A stretch of DNA of 64,000 nucleotides from Sulfitobacter sp. EhC04 (GTDB lineage Bacteria; Pseudomonadota; Alphaproteobacteria; Rhodobacterales; Rhodobacteraceae), in NCBI RefSeq assembly GCF_001650875.1, contig NZ_LXYI01000009.1:62001-126000 (forward strand), read 5' to 3'. Below the pieces are notes generated by a model. It saw only the letters and a list, made by a program, of their open reading frames with translations, did no database searches and was not told the origin of the DNA. Of the stretch, positions 18,481 through 27,835 are shown piece after piece. How positions within the stretch are numbered: position 1 is the stretch's first letter; each line of letters begins with the position of its first letter. A program made the translations under genes and the position numbers.

Positions 18481-20774
18481 ACCTGTTCGACCTCTGCCGC
18501 GCGGTCGGCCAGTCGCCAGGCCTGATCGCGGCCCGCATCATAGGGCTGCGGCCATTTCGCGTGCCTGTCGCCAATCGCGGCACCCGCATGCAGTGTCCAA
18601 TACGGGTCCGACAGATGCGGCCGCGCCAGGCAGACAAGATCGGCACGCCCCGCCATCAGGATCGAGTTGACGTGGTCGGCCTCATAGATATTGCCGACCG
18701 CCATCGTCTTGATCCCCGCCTCGTTGCGGATCCGGTCAGAGAACGGGGTCTGGAACATCCGGCCATAGACCGGCTTGCCCGTGGTCGAGGTCTGCCCGGC
18801 GGAGACGTCGATGATGTCGGCACCCGCCGCTTCGAACATCCTGGCGATTTCAACGGCTTCTTTTGGGGTCACGCCATCATCACCCGACCAGTCGTTGGCC
18901 GAGATGCGCACTGACATCGGCTTGTCCTCGGGCCAGACGGCGCGCATGGCGGCAAAGACCTCCAGCGGGTAACGCATGCGGTTTTCCAGACTGCCACCGT
19001 ATTCATCCTGCCGCGTATTGCTGAGCGGAGAGATGAAGGAGGAGATGAAATAGCCGTGCGCCGCGTGCAGTTCGATCATGTCAAAGCCCGCGCGATCGGC
19101 CATTTCGGCGGCGGCGACAAATTCATCGCGCACCTTGTTCATATCGGCGCGGGTCGCGGCCTGTGGCGTGGCGTTTTCATTTGACCACGGGATCGCAGAG
19201 GCGGAGATCAGCGGCCAATTGCCCTGTTTCAGGGGCTTGTCCATGCCTTCCCAGCCGATCCGGGTTGAACCCTTGCGCCCGGAATGGCCGATCTGGCAGC
19301 AGATCTTTGCGTCGGTCTCTTCATGGACAAAGGTGGTCAGGCGCTTCCACGCGGCCTCATGCTCGGGCGCATAAAGGCCGGGGCAGCCTGGTGTGATCCG
19401 CCCTTCGGGCGAGACGCAGGTCATCTCGGTATAGACCAGCCCCGCGCCGCCCTTGGCCCGTTCGCCGTAGTGGATCAGGTGCCAGTCGGTCGGGCAGCCA
19501 TCGACCGCCTTGTACTGCGCCATGGGCGAGACGACGATGCGGTTGGCAAGCGCCATCTTGCGCAGGCGGAAGGGCGCGAACATCGGTGCCCGCACGGGGC
19601 CATTGCTGCCCGCGCCCGCCTGTTCCATGAACCACTTTTCCGCCCCCTCCAGCCATTTGGCGTCGCGTTCGCGCAGGTTTTCGTGGCTGATGCGCTGGCT
19701 GCGGGTCAGCATCGAATAGTTCAGCTGTACCGGGTCAAGGTCGAGATAGCGTTCGACATCTTCGAACCACTCAAGCGAGTTGCGCGCCGCGGATTGCAGG
19801 CGCAGCACCTCAAGGCGGCGGCTGTCCTCGTATTTGGCAAAGGCGGTTTCAAGGTTGTTGTCCCTGTGCACATGGTCAGCCAGCGAGATCGCGGATTCCA
19901 GTGCCAGCTTGGTCCCCGACCCGATGGAGAAGTGTGCGGTCGCGGCGGCGTCGCCCAGCAGCACGACGTTCTTGTGGTGCCAGGTTTCGCACAACACGCG
20001 GGGGAACCTGATCCAGGCTGAACCCCGGATGTGTTTTGCATTTGTCATCAGGCTGTGGCCGTCAAGGTGATCCTTGAACACCTCTTCGCAGATGGCAATT
20101 GTCTCGGCCTGTGTCTTGTCACCGAAACCGTAGTTGTCGAAGGTCTGCTGCGAACATTCGACGATGAAGGTCGCCGTGTCCTTGTCGAACTGATAGGCAT
20201 GCACCCAAAGCCAGCCCTTGTCGGTCTTCTCGAAGATGAAGGTAAAGGCGTCGTCGAATTTCTGATGCGTCCCAAGCCAGAGGAACTGGCATTTGCGTAC
20301 ATCAATGTCAGGCTGGAAAGTGTCCTGAAATTCAAGCCGGGTCTTGGAATTCAGCCCGTCGCAGGCGACCACGAGGTCATAATCGTCCATATATGCCGAT
20401 GCGCTTTCGACCTCTGTTTCGAATTGCAGGTTCACGCCCAGTTCGCGGGCCCGCGCCTGCAGGATCATCAGCAATTGCTTGCGCCCGATGCCGCAGAACC
20501 CATGGCCGGAGCTGACTGTCTTTTGGCCCTTGTAGACCAGCGCCATGTCATCCCAATAGGCGAAGTGGCTGCGGATTTCGCGGGCCGAGACCGGATCGTT
20601 GGCTTCGAGGTTCGCAAGGGTTTCATCCGACAGCACCACGCCCCAGCCGAAGGTGTCGTCGGGTTTGTTGCGTTCCAGCACGGTCACATCCGCGTCCGGG
20701 TTCCGCAACTTGGTCGAGATGGCGAAATACAGCCCGGCGGGACCGCCGCCCAGACAAATTGCACGCATGGTCAC
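18477..20774 (-). CDS. 2-aminobenzoyl-CoA (anthraniloyl-CoA) monooxygenase/reductase, two-domain flavoprotein
   Basis: The 765-residue protein has an N-terminal FAD aromatic hydroxylase domain ([14 protein letters not shown] at residue 5; [20 protein letters not shown] near 280) joined to a C-terminal old-yellow-enzyme FMN domain from about residue 395 ([41 protein letters not shown]). This architecture is that of 2-aminobenzoyl-CoA monooxygenase/reductase, which hydroxylates and then reduces anthraniloyl-CoA to a non-aromatic cyclohexene CoA ester. Salicylyl-CoA 5-hydroxylases are close relatives and often carry that name. It is first in the operon, and kynA-kynU downstream support anthraniloyl-CoA as substrate. 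Confidence 0.92.
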   Translation of the reverse strand: MTMRAICLGGGPAGLYFAISTKLRNPDADVTVLERNKPDDTFGWGVVLSDETLANLEANDPVSAREIRSHFAYWDDMALVYKGQKTVSSGHGFCGIGRKQLLMILQARARELGVNLQFETEVESASAYMDDYDLVVACDGLNSKTRLEFQDTFQPDIDVRKCQFLWLGTHQKFDDAFTFIFEKTDKGWLWVHAYQFDKDTATFIVECSQQTFDNYGFGDKTQAETIAICEEVFKDHLDGHSLMTNAKHIRGSAWIRFPRVLCETWHHKNVVLLGDAAATAHFSIGSGTKLALESAISLADHVHRDNNLETAFAKYEDSRRLEVLRLQSAARNSLEWFEDVERYLDLDPVQLNYSMLTRSQRISHENLRERDAKWLEGAEKWFMEQAGAGSNGPVRAPMFAPFRLRKMALANRIVVSPMAQYKAVDGCPTDWHLIHYGERAKGGAGLVYTEMTCVSPEGRITPGCPGLYAPEHEAAWKRLTTFVHEETDAKICCQIGHSGRKGSTRIGWEGMDKPLKQGNWPLISASAIPWSNENATPQAATRADMNKVRDEFVAAAEMADRAGFDMIELHAAHGYFISSFISPLSNTRQDEYGGSLENRMRYPLEVFAAMRAVWPEDKPMSVRISANDWSGDDGVTPKEAVEIARMFEAAGADIIDVSAGQTSTTGKPVYGRMFQTPFSDRIRNEAGIKTMAVGNIYEADHVNSILMAGRADLVCLARPHLSDPYWTLHAGAAIGDRHAKWPQPYDAGRDQAWRLADRAAEVEQV

Positions 20775-20823
20775 ATCCCCTCATCAAAGCAGTTGAGACA
20801 AGGCTATGCGGTTTTATTTTTTA

Positions 20824-20852
20824 CTTCAAGCAAAAATATTTTAAGGTTGAAG
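20824..20852. promoter_or_regulatory. AT-rich control region with inverted repeat, candidate MarR operator
   Basis: CTTCAA (20824-20829) is repeated in inverted form as TTGAAG (20847-20852) inside a strikingly AT-rich stretch about 50-80 bp upstream of the first operon gene. The region also separates this operon from the divergent DgoK-like gene. Position suggests the operon promoter and a possible site for the MarR protein encoded within the operon; no direct evidence. Confidence 0.35.
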
Positions 20853-20938
20853 GAAAGTGAACTCTCCGTCTTTGCCCCGGCCTTGCGCCCTGTGAATTGA
20901 GGATGGCCCTTGCCGCGCGATTGGGCCAATGTCGCCCC

Positions 20939-21826
20939 ATGACAGATAAACAGATAAATCCCGACTGGGTTGCGGTAGATGCAGGCGCGCATGGGCTGCG
21001 GGCCTGGGCCATGCGGGGCGGTCGGGCGGTGGCGCAGGTGCAATCCGGCTTCGACGCCGATGACCTGACCCCTGCGGGGCTGCGCCCGGCCCTGGACCAA
21101 TTGACCGCTGGCTGGCAAACTGGCGCAGGCACGCCGGTGGTGATCTGCGGCCCCCTCGAAGGCGGCGATGCCGCGCTGCGGGCGGTGCCCTGCACACCGC
21201 TTGGGGAAACCCTTTCGCGTGCAGCCGGTGCGCCATCGCCGCTTTTTCCCGTGCCGGGGCTGCGGCAGAAATCCCCCGCCGATGTCATGCAGGGCGAGGA
21301 AACCCGCATCGCGGGCTTCATGGCGCTGAACCCCGGCTGGGACGGGGTGATCTGCCTGACCGGGCCGCACAGCAAATGGGCAGAGGTCAGCGCGGGCGAA
21401 GTGGTCAGCTTTCAAAGCTTCATGACCGGGGAGCTGGTTGACCTGCTTGGGAAGCACTCGACCCTGCGCCCTGCCCTTGGCACATCCGCCATCGACATGG
21501 CCGACTTTACCGAAGCGGTATCGGACGCCCTGAGCCGGCCCGAACGTCTGGCCGCAAGACTGCTGACCATCCGCTCCGGCAACCTGCTGAGACCCCAGGC
21601 GGATGGCACGGGGCTTGCGCAGTTGAACGGTCTGCTGATCGGGGCGGAACTGGCGGCTGCGCGCGCCTATTGGCTGGGCCAGAACCTGGCCCTGATCGGC
21701 GCGCCGGAACAGACCCGGCTTTATGCAGCCGCACTGGAGGCACAGGGCGCCCCCGCAACGGTCGCAGACGCCGCCCGCATGGCATTGGCCGGGCTGACGG
21801 CCGCCTACCGGCTGGCAAACACCTGA
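20939..21826 (+). CDS. 2-dehydro-3-deoxygalactonokinase family protein (DgoK-like)
   Basis: The 295-residue protein resembles DgoK, the kinase that phosphorylates 2-dehydro-3-deoxygalactonate in galactonate breakdown. Family signatures are VAVDAGAHGLRAWAMRGG at the N-terminus, VMQGEETRIAGFM, LTGPHSKWAEV and FMTGELVDLLGKHS. The ATG at 20939 is chosen because family proteins begin a few residues before the phosphate-binding VAVD segment; there is no clear ribosome-binding site at any candidate start. The usual partner aldolase (DgoA) is not adjacent, so the substrate in this organism is unproven. Confidence 0.78.
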   Translation: MTDKQINPDWVAVDAGAHGLRAWAMRGGRAVAQVQSGFDADDLTPAGLRPALDQLTAGWQTGAGTPVVICGPLEGGDAALRAVPCTPLGETLSRAAGAPSPLFPVPGLRQKSPADVMQGEETRIAGFMALNPGWDGVICLTGPHSKWAEVSAGEVVSFQSFMTGELVDLLGKHSTLRPALGTSAIDMADFTEAVSDALSRPERLAARLLTIRSGNLLRPQADGTGLAQLNGLLIGAELAAARAYWLGQNLALIGAPEQTRLYAAALEAQGAPATVADAARMALAGLTAAYRLANT

Positions 21827-21895
21827 CACAGACCCGGTTGACCCCGCTGGCTTCTGCTATTACTTAACATGATAACTTATTAGGGAGCAGCGGCT

Positions 21896-23314
21896 GTGAA
21901 CTGGGAAGAATTTCGAAAGCGCGGTGCGGATGCAGCGAACTGGGCGTCGGATTATCACCGAGATCTGCGTGACCGGCCCGTCAGGGCGCGCAGCAAGCCG
22001 GGCGATGTGCTGGCGCAACTGCCGCTCTCCCCGCCGGATGCGGCACAGCCCGTCGATGACATCCTGGCCGATCTGGAACACACCATCCTGCCGGGCATGA
22101 CCCATTGGCAGCACCCCCGTTTCTTTGCCTACTTCCCGGCCAATGCGGCCCCCATATCGGTCCTGGCGGAATATTACGTCAGCGCCATCGCGGCGCAATG
22201 CATGCTCTGGCAGACCTCTCCGGCGGCGACTGAACTGGAAACCCGCGTCTGTGACTGGATGCGACAGGCCATCGGCCTGCCTGACGGATTTTCAGGCGTG
22301 ATCCAGGACAGCGCCAGCACCGCAACGCTTTGTGCCGTGCTCAGCATGCGCGAACGTGCGCTGGACTGGACGGGGAACACCAAGGGGCTGAGCGGCCAGC
22401 CGACCTTGCGTATCTATTGCTCGGCGGAGGTGCATACCTCCATCGACCGGGCGATCTGGATCAGCGGCATCGGTGAGGCAAACCTCGTACGCGTCCCCAC
22501 CGGCGGGCCCACCCGCGCGATGGATGTGGACGCCCTGCGCGCCGCCATCGCGGCGGACCGGGCGGCGGGGCTCCACCCCGCCGGGATCATCGCCTGTGTC
22601 GGCGGCACCAGCGCCGGGGCGACAGATGGCATCGCCGCTGTGATGGATGTGGCCGAGGCCGAAGACCTATACACCCACATCGACGCGGCCTGGGCCGGAT
22701 CAGCGATGATCTGCCCCGAATTCCAGACACTTTGGGCCGGAGTGGAACGGGCGGATTCGGTGGTGCTGAACCCGCATAAATGGCTAGGCGCGCAGTTCGA
22801 CTGCACCACCCATTTCCTGCGTGATCCGGCGACACTGGTGAAAACGCTGGCGATCCAGCCCGAGTATCTGAAAACCCACGGCGCGGACGGTATCATCAAT
22901 TATTCCGAATGGTCGGTGCCGCTGGGTCGCCGGTTCCGCGCGCTGAAACTGTGGTTCCTGATCCGGGCGCATGGGTTGGACGGGCTGCGGCAAATGATCC
23001 GCAACCACGTCGGCTGGACCGAAGGTCTGGCACGGCGGCTGGCAGAAGTGCAAGGATTCGAAATCGTGACGCAACCGATGCTGTCGCTTTTCACCTTCCG
23101 CTATGCGCCGCCGGGTGCGGGCGATCTGGACGCGCTGAACCAGGAACTGGTGAACAGGATCAATGACGACGGGCGCATCTATCTGACCCAGACGCGGATA
23201 GATGGCGCGCTGGTGATCCGGTTCCAGGCCGGTGCCTTTACCGCAACGGCGCAGGACGTGGACATGGCGTTCGACGTGATCACCGAACTGGCGGCGGAGA
23301 TGCGCCCTGCGTAA
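21896..23314 (+). CDS. Group II PLP-dependent amino acid decarboxylase (aromatic-L-amino-acid decarboxylase family)
   Basis: The 472-residue protein belongs to the aromatic amino acid (DOPA/tryptophan) decarboxylase family. The N-terminal THWQHPRFFAYFPAN segment, HIDAAWAGSAMICPE (Asp binding the PLP ring nitrogen) and the PLP lysine in LNPHKWLGAQFDCT are all present. The GTG start at 21896 follows an AGGGAG ribosome-binding site. Likely substrates are tryptophan, tyrosine, phenylalanine or DOPA, giving the amine and CO2. It is near the tryptophan-degradation operon but transcribed the other way, so a link is only suggestive. An imperfect palindrome TTAACATGATAA lies at 21864-21875 upstream. 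Confidence 0.88.
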   Translation: MNWEEFRKRGADAANWASDYHRDLRDRPVRARSKPGDVLAQLPLSPPDAAQPVDDILADLEHTILPGMTHWQHPRFFAYFPANAAPISVLAEYYVSAIAAQCMLWQTSPAATELETRVCDWMRQAIGLPDGFSGVIQDSASTATLCAVLSMRERALDWTGNTKGLSGQPTLRIYCSAEVHTSIDRAIWISGIGEANLVRVPTGGPTRAMDVDALRAAIAADRAAGLHPAGIIACVGGTSAGATDGIAAVMDVAEAEDLYTHIDAAWAGSAMICPEFQTLWAGVERADSVVLNPHKWLGAQFDCTTHFLRDPATLVKTLAIQPEYLKTHGADGIINYSEWSVPLGRRFRALKLWFLIRAHGLDGLRQMIRNHVGWTEGLARRLAEVQGFEIVTQPMLSLFTFRYAPPGAGDLDALNQELVNRINDDGRIYLTQTRIDGALVIRFQAGAFTATAQDVDMAFDVITELAAEMRPA

Positions 23315-23326
23315 GCCGGGAAAGCC

Positions 23327-24202
23327 TCAAGGTGCGACGACGGTCACGCCGGGAATGCGCTGGATCACCTCAACGTCCTCGTCATAGATGTCGGTCATCT
23401 GTTCGACCAGTTCATCCGTCCAACCGGGCATGTCGAGCTCTTCCTCGATCTCCTCCTCCAGCGCGAACTTGTCGAGGAAGGCCGAAATCACCCGGCGCTT
23501 CTGCATCTCGGACATGCCGGGGTGGTTGTCGATATAGGCGCGGAAGCGCTGCATGCCTTCCTTGCTCATGATCGCGGCGAGCAGATCGAAGCCGCCGATG
23601 ATCTTCTCGTGATGTTCAACGCCCGCCATCTCGCGGATGATCTGTGACCAGATCAGCGGCATGTCCTCGTTGCACCAGACGGTGATCGGAACATCGGGTG
23701 CAGCCTGACGGATTGCCGTCAGGGTGTCGGACCATTTGACATCCAGCGGCCCGCGCCCACCCCAGAAGGCGGTATCGGATTTTTCCAACGCAACAGAATG
23801 CAACACCGGCAACAGCGCCGCCGGATTGCGGATCGCCAGAAAGATCTCCACCTCGTCATCGGGAAAAATCTCGGACATGTTGCGCATCCGTGCTGCCGCG
23901 TCGGGATAGAGCATCCCTTGCCGCATCGCCGTGCCTGCGGTGCGAAAGAAGTTGGGATCGGACAGGATCACCCGTTCGGCGGCGTCATCATCAAGGATGA
24001 CATCCAGAAGCACCTCGCGCGCCTCGGGCCCTGCTGGCGCGCGGTGCATCGCATTCAGCGTATCGCGGACAAGCTTGCGGTAGGTCCCCGGACTGGGGAT
24101 CATGACGCCACGGTCCCGAAACTGGGATGCGTTGCGCAGGAGGGATTTGATCAACCGGTCCTGCTCGGTGTAATGGGCGCCTGTATGCAAGATCAACTGC
24201 AT
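23327..24202 (-). CDS. Conserved hypothetical protein, possible sulfotransferase-like P-loop fold
   Basis: The 291-residue protein is not assigned to a named function. The N-terminus MQLILHTGAHYTEQDRLIKSLLRN has the shape of a sulfotransferase-like P-loop (beta strand, HTGAH-type loop, helix) but without a classical PAPS-binding signature, and VEIFLAIRNPAALLPVL resembles the second conserved sulfotransferase segment. The C-terminus is strongly acidic (EEEIEEELDMPGW). No signal peptide or membrane segment is visible. It faces the decarboxylase gene with a 12-bp gap and stands alone, with tRNA-Thr 275 bp upstream. Similar proteins occur in Rhodobacteraceae. Confidence 0.6.
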   Translation of the reverse strand: MQLILHTGAHYTEQDRLIKSLLRNASQFRDRGVMIPSPGTYRKLVRDTLNAMHRAPAGPEAREVLLDVILDDDAAERVILSDPNFFRTAGTAMRQGMLYPDAAARMRNMSEIFPDDEVEIFLAIRNPAALLPVLHSVALEKSDTAFWGGRGPLDVKWSDTLTAIRQAAPDVPITVWCNEDMPLIWSQIIREMAGVEHHEKIIGGFDLLAAIMSKEGMQRFRAYIDNHPGMSEMQKRRVISAFLDKFALEEEIEEELDMPGWTDELVEQMTDIYDEDVEVIQRIPGVTVVAP

Positions 24203-24477
24203 GGTGTTTTCTTCGCACTCTCTTGATTTCGCCCTTCCTTATCCCGTTGCGGGACCTGTGTAAAACTGCAAATGCCTTGCCGAACCGGCCCAGCGGGAAT
24301 CCGGCAAGCCCCGTCTCACCCGCGCTCTGCCCGACCGGCTGGTCACACCGGCGCAGCACGGCAAAAGATTTTTCACCGCCCCTCACCGACGCGCTTGCAT
24401 CCCCAATCGCGATCTACTAAAGAACGCGCACGCTTGAATGGGCATCCCCTTTCAAAGCGTCATCGCCTGAGGCGACG

Positions 24478-24553
24478 GCCCCTATAGCTCAGCTGGTAGA
24501 GCAACTGATTTGTAATCAGTAGGTCCGCGGTTCGAGTCCGTGTGGGGGCACCA
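24478..24553 (+). tRNA. tRNA-Thr (anticodon TGT)
   Basis: A complete cloverleaf of 76 nt with encoded CCA. The acceptor stem GCCCCTA pairs with TGGGGGC (one G-U). The D arm is GCTC/GAGC, the anticodon stem ACTGA/TCAGT encloses the loop TTTGTAA with TGT at 24511-24513, and the T arm carries GGTTCGAGTC. A short T run follows without an obvious hairpin. Confidence 0.97.
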
Positions 24554-24699
24554 TTTTTCGCGAGATATCAACAGCTTTACGCCTATCCATCCGCCTGTCG
24601 CTAAGCGCGCAGGTTGTCACATGAACGTATGAAAAGGGGCCTGGCATTCCTTGGGGACAGTCCCCTGTTCCCTGCGGCGGAAACCGAGATCCGCGCCGG

Positions 24700-26259
24700 T
24701 CACAGCACCACTTCGATCAGGCTCGGGCCCTTGCGGGTCAGACCGTCCGCAAGGGCGGCTTCCAGATCTTCGCAGTCGGTGACCCGGATGGCCTCCACGC
24801 CCATGGACCGCGACATCTGCACCCAGTCCAGCGCCGGGCGGTCGAGGCTGAGCATGTCGATTGCACGCGGGCCGGGGTTGCCGACGCCCACGTTGGTCAG
24901 CTCGCCCCGCAGGATCTTGTAGCTGCGGTTGGCAAAAACCAACGTCGTGATGTCCAGATTCTCGCGTGCCATCGTCCACAGCGCCTGAACGGTGTACATC
25001 GCTGATCCGTCCCCGGTCAGCGCCATTACCCGGCGATCGGGGCAGGCAATGGCCGCGCCGATGGCAGCAGGCAGGCAGTATCCGATCGAACCGCCGCAGT
25101 TGTTCAGCCAGGTATGGCGCGCCGCGCCCATGGTCGCGGGGGAAAACGCCCGGCCCGTTGTCACGGATTCGTCCACCACGATGCCATCCTGCGGAATCGC
25201 GCGGGCGATGCAGGCCGCCAGTTTCTCCAGGTCGATGGTGCCGCTGGGCGCATCGGGCAGATCATGCTGGGCCACATGGGCGGGAGGTGTGTCTGATGCT
25301 GCCAGCGCCGCGCAGAGGCCACTCAGCGCCGCGCCCAGATCTGCGCCCGCATCGGCCAGTGTCACGATCTCGGCCCCGTCGCGGGTCAGGATCGCGGGCT
25401 TGCCGGGATAGGCGAAAAAGCCGATGGGCGCGCGCGCGCCGATCAGGACAATCCGCTTGAACGGTTCCAGCACCTTCAGGGCGATGTCGATGGGGTATGG
25501 CACACGGCCAACGGCGACCCGCCCTGCCCCGCGTTCCAGCCGCGCGTTGGACCATTCCGACAGCAGCTTGCAGCCGGTTTTCGCGGCGATCCGCCCGGCG
25601 GTTTCAAGGTTCTCTTCAGTCAGGGCTGTGCCGCCCAGCAGCAGCAGGGTGTCTGGCCCGTCCAATGCGGCAGCGGCCTGCGCCAGCATGTTTTCGTCAA
25701 AACGCGCGGGTACAGGGGGTTCCAGCGCCGCCGCCGGGGTGCCGCCGGTGTCCCAGGCGGTGTCGCTTGGCAGGATCAGGGTCGCGATCTGCCCCGGTGC
25801 GGTCATGGCGGCCTGCACCGCCTCGGCGGCATCCTTGCCCACGGTCCCGGCAGAGGGCGATGTGCGAACCCAATGCGAGACCGGGCGCGCAATCCCTTCG
25901 ATATCGGCGGTCAGCGGCGCGTCCAACTCGATATGGCTGGAGGCATGTTCGCCCACGATGTTGACCACGCCCGAGCCTGCCTTTTTCGCGTTGTGCAGGT
26001 TGGACACCCCGTTGGCCAGCCCCGGCCCCAGGTGCAACAGCGTCGAGGCGGGTTTGCGTGCCATGCGGAAATAACCATCGGCGGCCCCGGTCGCGACAGC
26101 TTCCTGCAGGGCCAGGATCGACCGCATGCCCGGAATATGGTCCAATGCCGCGACAAAATGCATTTCCGAGGTGCCGGGATTGGTGAAACAGACCTCCACC
26201 CCGTTGGCCAGCAGGCTGTGCACCAGGCTTTCAGCGCCGTTCATCTGGTCGTCTTTCAC
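24700..26259 (-). CDS. Thiamine pyrophosphate-dependent enzyme, acetolactate synthase/benzoylformate decarboxylase-like
   Basis: The 519-residue TPP enzyme has an N-terminal PYR domain with the cofactor-activating Glu in ILALQEAVATGAADGY, a central domain, and a C-terminal PP domain with the metal-diphosphate motif ALTGDGSAMYTVQAL followed by FANRSYKIL. The GTG at 26259 is chosen because AAGGA lies 6 nt upstream and it overlaps the stop of the ligase gene as GTGA, implying translational coupling; an ATG lies five codons further in. It could decarboxylate a 2-oxo acid or an acyl-CoA made by the adjacent ligase. The true substrate is unknown. Confidence 0.82.
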   Translation of the reverse strand: MKDDQMNGAESLVHSLLANGVEVCFTNPGTSEMHFVAALDHIPGMRSILALQEAVATGAADGYFRMARKPASTLLHLGPGLANGVSNLHNAKKAGSGVVNIVGEHASSHIELDAPLTADIEGIARPVSHWVRTSPSAGTVGKDAAEAVQAAMTAPGQIATLILPSDTAWDTGGTPAAALEPPVPARFDENMLAQAAAALDGPDTLLLLGGTALTEENLETAGRIAAKTGCKLLSEWSNARLERGAGRVAVGRVPYPIDIALKVLEPFKRIVLIGARAPIGFFAYPGKPAILTRDGAEIVTLADAGADLGAALSGLCAALAASDTPPAHVAQHDLPDAPSGTIDLEKLAACIARAIPQDGIVVDESVTTGRAFSPATMGAARHTWLNNCGGSIGYCLPAAIGAAIACPDRRVMALTGDGSAMYTVQALWTMARENLDITTLVFANRSYKILRGELTNVGVGNPGPRAIDMLSLDRPALDWVQMSRSMGVEAIRVTDCEDLEAALADGLTRKGPSLIEVVL

Positions 26260-27830
26260 GTATTTTCCTTTTCTGCGGCCCAATAAGGGGCCCGCAAGTC
26301 TTTCTTCAGTATTTTCCCGATGGTGCTGCGCGGCAGGGCGTCGCGCAGTTCGACCGCCGACAGGCGTTGGCTTTTGCCCAGTTTAGCGTTGGCCCGCGCC
26401 AGTATCTCTTCGGCCCCGCGCGCGGTGCCCTCGCGCCGCACTACAAGGCCCAGCGGAGTTTCGCCCCAGGCCTCTGACGGCACGCCGATCACGGCGGCAT
26501 CGGTGACGTCCGGGTCGTCCAGCAGCACCAGTTCCAGGTCATTGGCATAGATGTTCAGCCCGCCCGAAATGATCATGTCCTTCTTGCGGTCCGACAGAGT
26601 CAGAAAGCCGTCGTCGTCCAGATACCCCATGTCGCCGGAGCGAAAGAACACATGGCCCGCCGCGTCACGCCAGATGGTGTCCGCCGTCAGGTCGTCGCGC
26701 CCGAAGTATCCCGCCATCATGGTAGGCCCACGGCCGCAGATTTCACCGACCTGCCCCGTCGGCACCTCGTTCCCCTGCCCGTCTATCAGGCGAATTTCAT
26801 TGCCCGGTGCGGCTTTGCCCACGGTGTGCAGCTTGTCGGGATGCTCATCCGCGATCAGAACCGTGACGCCGCCACCCTCGGTCAGCCCGTAGTATTCGAT
26901 CAGCTTGCCGGGAAAGCGCGCCAGTACATCGCGTTTGACGTCCGCGCGCAGCGGGGCGGAGGTCGAAAATTTCATCCGCATGGAGGACAGATCGAAGCTG
27001 TCGAAATCCGGCAGGTCCATGATGCGTTTGTACTGGACCGGCACCAGCATGGTGTGGGTGATCTGCTCGCGCTGCACGGTTTCCAGATAGGTGCGGGCGT
27101 CGAATTTCGGCATCAGGTGCACTGTCGATCCGCCGAACAGGGTCGGGACAAAGGCCACGATGGTGGTGTTGGAATAAAGCGGGGTGGAGATCAGCGTGCG
27201 GGCATCCGCGTCATAGCCGTTGGGCGTGACCCGGTCCATCTGGGCGGCACGCATCCAGTGGTCGTGGACGATCCCCTTTGGCGTGCCGGTGGTGCCGGAG
27301 GAGTAAATCAGGTTGAAGGGGTCCTTCATGTCGATGGGCACCATCGGGTCAGAGCTGTCGGCCCCCGCCAGCGCACCCTCAAAGCTGTCATAGCCCGCCG
27401 CCTCGAAATCCAGCGCAAAGCGGTTGATTGCCATCTCGCCCAGGAACCCGTCCAGCAGGTCACGGTAGGTCTGCGCAACAAAGATCGCCTTGGCCCCGCA
27501 GTCTGTCAGCATCTTGTGAAGCGCATCGGGGGACGCCATGGAGGACAGCGGCGTCACGCATCCCCCTGCCCGCAGAATACCCATGAAGAGCGTGGCATAG
27601 GGGATCGAATTGGGCGACAGGATCGCCACGTTCTGCCCCTTTTGCAGACCCTGCCCCAGCAGCAGGTTAGCTACCCGGTTGATTTGCACGTCAAAGTCGC
27701 CCCAGGTCAGCCGATCCTGGCCACAGACCAGCGCCAGCCGGTCGGGATGGGCCGCGGCATTGGCGCGGACGCGCGCGACAATGGTTTCGGTGGGGGGTAT
27801 TTCGCCGACAGGCGGGTTGATGGGTATCAT
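26256..27830 (-). CDS. AMP-dependent acyl-CoA synthetase/ligase
   Basis: The 524-residue adenylate-forming enzyme has the ATP loop NLIYSSGTTGTPKGIVHDH near residue 165, YGLTEGGGVTVLIADEHP, the SGDMGYLDDDGFLTLSDRKKD hinge region and the C-terminal PRSTIGKILKKDLR lysine. It activates a carboxylic acid to its CoA thioester. It lies 5 bp after the TRAP permease and overlaps the TPP-enzyme gene by 4 bp, so uptake, activation and a TPP-dependent step are co-expressed. The substrate is not deducible from sequence alone. Confidence 0.88.
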   Translation of the reverse strand: MIPINPPVGEIPPTETIVARVRANAAAHPDRLALVCGQDRLTWGDFDVQINRVANLLLGQGLQKGQNVAILSPNSIPYATLFMGILRAGGCVTPLSSMASPDALHKMLTDCGAKAIFVAQTYRDLLDGFLGEMAINRFALDFEAAGYDSFEGALAGADSSDPMVPIDMKDPFNLIYSSGTTGTPKGIVHDHWMRAAQMDRVTPNGYDADARTLISTPLYSNTTIVAFVPTLFGGSTVHLMPKFDARTYLETVQREQITHTMLVPVQYKRIMDLPDFDSFDLSSMRMKFSTSAPLRADVKRDVLARFPGKLIEYYGLTEGGGVTVLIADEHPDKLHTVGKAAPGNEIRLIDGQGNEVPTGQVGEICGRGPTMMAGYFGRDDLTADTIWRDAAGHVFFRSGDMGYLDDDGFLTLSDRKKDMIISGGLNIYANDLELVLLDDPDVTDAAVIGVPSEAWGETPLGLVVRREGTARGAEEILARANAKLGKSQRLSAVELRDALPRSTIGKILKKDLRAPYWAAEKENT

Positions 27831-27835
27831 GGCAA

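Noticed and set aside
24638-24699. GGGGA-CAG-TCCCC palindrome after the TPP-enzyme gene as a terminator
   Set aside because: The stem is short and no T run follows on the minus strand; it may be chance or a small repeat.
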